Shown here one piece after another: positions 61,847-64,000 of a DNA stretch of 64,000 bases. Made by a program: the position numbers and the translations under genes. This stretch comes from Clostridiales bacterium (lineage in GTDB: Bacteria; Bacillota; Clostridia; Lachnospirales; Lachnospiraceae), in NCBI GenBank assembly GCA_022770525.1, contig JALEHN010000039.1, positions 1 to 64,000 of the forward strand, in the 5' to 3' direction. The notes under the pieces were generated by a model. It saw nothing but the letters and a program-made list of their open reading frames with translations. It did not search any database and had not been told where the DNA came from. Numbering within the stretch: the stretch's first letter is position 1; the number at the start of each line of letters is the position of its first letter.

Positions 61847-62598
61847 TGCGGGCTCACCTGCTTTCTCAGCCGGCAGATCAGCTGTTCTTTTAAGTCAATG
61901 ATATCCGGATTTTTAAGCTGGCTTCTTGTACGCGGATATTCGAGGGGAACATCGACGACGGTCAGTTTACGGATCGGTGTTTCAGTAATAAGGTAAATCC
62001 TTTTGGAAAGAAAAATCGCTTCTTCCACATCATGGGTGATGAACATAATCGTCTTATGGAAATGTTCCCATTGACTTAAAAGCCATTCCTGCATATCCAT
62101 ACGTGTCAGTGAATCCAGCGCCGAAAAAGGTTCGTCAAGAAGCAATAAATCGGAGGAAGTCAGCAGTGTGCGGGCAAATGAAATACGCTGGCGCATGCCG
62201 CCGGAGAGGTCTTTCGGGTATTTATCCCTGTAGTCGAGGAGTCCGACTTCCTTTAAAACTTCCTGTGCTTTTTCGGACATCAGATTTTTAGGCACTTTCT
62301 GAATTTCCATCGGAAGATATAAATTTTTTTCAATCGTTCGCCACGGAAAAAGCAAATCTTTCTGAGGCATATAGCCGGCATAGTTTTTTTGTGCCCGGAT
62401 ATCCCGACCTGAAACGGTGATGCTTCCCGAAGAAGGATTTAAAAGTTTTGTGATCAGACGGAAAATGGTACTTTTACCGCATCCGGAAGCACCGATCAGG
62501 GAGATGAATTCACCGTCTCTGACCTGAAAGGACAAATCATGAAGCATCTCATAATCATCTTCATCATATTTAAAAGTTACATTTTTAAATTCCAGCAT
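61843..62598 (-). CDS. ABC transporter ATP-binding protein, ThiZ-like
   Basis: The 251-residue ATPase has Walker A IGASGCGKST, Q-loop AGYMPQKDLL, signature LSGGMRQR, Walker B LLLLDEPF and the switch FITHDVEEA. The start lies three bases after the tenA stop codon. Confidence 0.93.
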   Translation of the reverse strand: MLEFKNVTFKYDEDDYEMLHDLSFQVRDGEFISLIGASGCGKSTIFRLITKLLNPSSGSITVSGRDIRAQKNYAGYMPQKDLLFPWRTIEKNLYLPMEIQKVPKNLMSEKAQEVLKEVGLLDYRDKYPKDLSGGMRQRISFARTLLTSSDLLLLDEPFSALDSLTRMDMQEWLLSQWEHFHKTIMFITHDVEEAIFLSKRIYLITETPIRKLTVVDVPLEYPRTRSQLKNPDIIDLKEQLICRLRKQVSPQ

Positions 62599-62600
62599 GA

Positions 62601-63257
62601 TTAAGCCTCCATGTTGTATGCCATATCCCAGAATTTAGCTTCGTAAATACTGCATGTCTTAAAAATTTCTATAAGCCGTTCTTCTTTTTCTTCAGAAATA
62701 TTCTGACCTAAGCGGTTAATGTCCTCAATCAGTGCCTTGTTTCCCTGTGCATAAGCTTCGCCGGCATATCCCAAGATCCATTCACCGTAAAACGGATGGG
62801 CAGCGGCTCCCGGTATTTCATTAAGACGGCAGCCGATTTTTTCATAGCTTAATGCGCAGGATAAAATAGCGGTGAGAATATCAAGGACATCGCCTTCATA
62901 GGCGATTTTCAGCATATAAGTTGTATAGGAGATGTTTGTCAGAGCCATCGGCGTGCTTTCAATCATTTCATCGGTGATTGAAAGACGCTTCATGTAATTT
63001 TCGTGAATTTTCATTTCTCCGTTTAATGTGGCATCAACGTAGGAGGCGAAAAAACGCATCATCCGGTGATCATTGCTTTTGGCGACGCCGATGGCAAATA
63101 CTTTAGCGTATTCATAAAGGTAGAGATAATCCTGGATCATATAGTATTGAAAGCGTTCCATGGACAGCGTGCCGTCACCGATGCCTTTGACAAACGGATG
63201 CCTGTGATAGCCTTCCCAGATATCTCTTGTACTTTGTATAAATTTGTCTGTAAGCAT
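62601..63257 (-). CDS. tenA: Aminopyrimidine aminohydrolase / thiaminase II
   Basis: The 218-residue TenA enzyme releases hydroxymethylpyrimidine from degraded thiamine. It shows FQYYMIQDYLYLYEYAKVFA with the catalytic Asp, the active-site Cys in ILSCALSYEKIG, and the C-terminal FWDMAY. It is the first gene behind a TPP riboswitch and is co-transcribed with the pyrimidine importer. ATG 63257 follows AAAGGA. Confidence 0.94.
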   Translation of the reverse strand: MLTDKFIQSTRDIWEGYHRHPFVKGIGDGTLSMERFQYYMIQDYLYLYEYAKVFAIGVAKSNDHRMMRFFASYVDATLNGEMKIHENYMKRLSITDEMIESTPMALTNISYTTYMLKIAYEGDVLDILTAILSCALSYEKIGCRLNEIPGAAAHPFYGEWILGYAGEAYAQGNKALIEDINRLGQNISEEKEERLIEIFKTCSIYEAKFWDMAYNMEA

Positions 63258-63414
63258 AATGATTCCTTTCTATGCCGGGAAAAAAGAGATTCTTAGCGAA
63301 GGCGTTTTGATGGAGAAAGATTTATGTTAGAGAATTTGACGAAATGGTTTCGAATCAATGATTATTACAATGCAATTCTTTGAAATGATATTTATTATCT
63401 TGTAATTTTGTAAT

Positions 63415-63438
63415 AAAAAAACTTTCCAAAAGGAAAGT
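63415..63438 (-). terminator. Attenuator terminator between the TPP riboswitch and tenA
   Basis: On the minus strand the stem ACTTTCC/GGAAAGT with a TTTT loop is followed by six or more T residues. Placed just after the riboswitch, it is the expected off-switch when TPP is bound. Confidence 0.85.
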
Positions 63439-63457
63439 GCAGAAAAAAATTCGTATA

Positions 63458-63540
63458 TCTGCTTCCCTACGATGGTACTAACCATGTCAAGTTCAAAGGG
63501 TCAAGTTCTACTTTCTCAGCCTGTGGCTCCCCCAGCAATT
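63458..63540 (-). ncRNA. TPP (THI-box) riboswitch
   Basis: On the minus strand the conserved TPP-aptamer elements occur in order: GGGGGAGCC, GGCTGAGA, ACCCTTTGAAC, TGACATGGTTAGTACCA and CGTAGGGAAGCA. It lies upstream of tenA and its importer, so thiamine pyrophosphate should switch the operon off. Confidence 0.95.
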
Positions 63541-63557
63541 TTTATTCACATGAAAGT

Positions 63558-63586
63558 AGTATAGCTCAAACGGATAAAAATGTAAA
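63558..63586 (-). promoter_or_regulatory. Promoter of the tenA operon
   Basis: Read on the minus strand, TTTACA (63581-63586) and TATACT (63558-63563) are spaced by 17 bases, just before the TPP riboswitch. Confidence 0.8.
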
Positions 63587-63627
63587 TATTAAAAATCATT
63601 TAGTTATGAAAAATTTTTAATCAAAAA

Positions 63628-63666
63628 ATCTCCGTCATTTTCTATTGAAATGATGGAGATATTTTT
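63628..63666. terminator. Hairpin with flanking A/T runs between divergent genes
   Basis: A 13-base stem with one G-T pair (63628-63640 with 63648-63660, ATCTCC/GGAGAT) is followed by ATTTTT and preceded by an A-run. No gene ends here on either strand, so it may be a leader attenuator of the right-hand gene or a relic. AATGATGGAGAT is repeated once more at about 63669-63680. Confidence 0.6.
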
Positions 63667-63731
63667 ATAATGATGGAGATTATAGAAGCATAAAAAGTTT
63701 TTACCAAAATACTTGTAATATTTTTAGTTAT

Positions 63732-63752
63732 GTGTAACAATAACAGTTACAC
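63732..63752 (+). promoter_or_regulatory. Inverted repeat, possible operator of the methyltransferase gene
   Basis: GTGTAAC and GTTACAC form a perfect 7-base inverted repeat with a 7-base spacer, about 25 bases before the start codon at 63778. No regulator can be named. Confidence 0.5.
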
Positions 63753-63777
63753 GAATTGCAGTATCAGAGGTGAAAAC

Positions 63778-64000
63778 ATGGATTTTCTAAATGAAGTTAA
63801 AAATCATTATATATTGACCGACGGGGCTATGGGTACATATTATGGACAGTTGTATCAGGTGCCGGGGCGTATGTCGGAACTGGCAAATACTTCAAAGCCG
63901 GATCAGATTGAAAAGATTCATGCGGCCTATATTGAAGCAGGCGCAGCACTGATTCGTACCAACAGCTTTGCAAGTCATGCCAATACCCTTGCAGGAATGC
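63778..64000 (+). CDS. Homocysteine S-methyltransferase domain protein (partial, N-terminus)
   Basis: The first 74 residues include HYILTDGAMGTYYGQL and IHAAYIEAGAALIRTNSFASH, the start of the homocysteine S-methyltransferase barrel as in MetH and in the fused methyltransferase/methylenetetrahydrofolate reductase proteins of Firmicutes. The ATG at 63778 follows AGAGGTG. The zinc-binding Cys residues lie beyond the window. Confidence 0.88.
   Translation, partial: MDFLNEVKNHYILTDGAMGTYYGQLYQVPGRMSELANTSKPDQIEKIHAAYIEAGAALIRTNSFASHANTLAGM

Overview
The window looks like chromosomal DNA from a spore-forming, moderately AT-rich anaerobic Firmicute of class Clostridia, most likely Lachnospiraceae-like. 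The evidence is the set of recognisable genes: spoVG, a SpoIID/SpoIIQ pair, sortase B, a dnaD-dnaI pair, the glgC-glgD pair, DUF4250, the spoVG-pth-mfd-prsA order, strong purine-rich ribosome binding sites and frequent TTG/GTG starts. I saw no rRNA, tRNA, insertion sequence, prophage or CRISPR array.

Layout. (1) 1-3.3 kb: AT-rich accessory genes (a truncated CDS, a membrane protein, a lipoprotein, an orphan LytTR response regulator). (2) 3.4-6.6 kb: DEAD-box helicase and aldehyde dehydrogenase. (3) 6.7-15.2 kb: an alpha-galactoside locus with an AraC regulator, GH36 alpha-galactosidase, a sugar ABC importer (binding protein and two permeases, no ATPase) and an amylosucrase-family GH13 enzyme. 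Together these could import raffinose-type sugars, remove galactose and split the remaining sucrose. (4) 15.4-18.6 kb: HAD phosphatase, cdd, glmM, DUF4250. (5) 18.8-26.9 kb: cobU, cobS, a histidine phosphatase and cobT (cobalamin nucleotide-loop assembly), then rarA, a second histidine phosphatase, a type I phosphodiesterase and an MFS transporter. (6) 27-29.9 kb: a zinc/manganese-type ABC importer behind a promoter overlapped by a long palindrome, then a glycosyltransferase. (7) 31-36.5 kb, minus strand: prs, dnaI, dnaD, a DnaA-box cluster, murC. (8) 37-47.7 kb: glgC-glgD, spoVG, pth, mfd, a parvulin-like lipoprotein, sortase B, ackA. (9) 47.7-52.9 kb, minus strand: a GIY-YIG protein, SpoIIQ-like and SpoIID proteins (both lacking key catalytic residues), two PucR-type regulators. 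(10) 53-59.8 kb: B12-binding radical SAM protein, DnaQ-like exonuclease, a 32-residue membrane peptide, an AIR-synthase-like protein, Lrp regulator, aminotransferase, trmL, cysK. (11) 60-63.6 kb, minus strand: a TPP-riboswitch-controlled tenA-thiZXY-like pyrimidine salvage operon. The start of a homocysteine methyltransferase gene lies at the right edge.

No complete new defence or mobile system is visible. The most unusual signals are non-coding: short diverged direct duplications in many intergenic gaps, often including the upstream stop codon, with a period of 63-65 bp recurring at seven loci; a DnaA-box cluster in front of the helicase-loader genes; a palindromic repeat shared by the glmM and murC/glgC upstream regions; and a near-perfect operator-like palindrome on the metal-transporter promoter.
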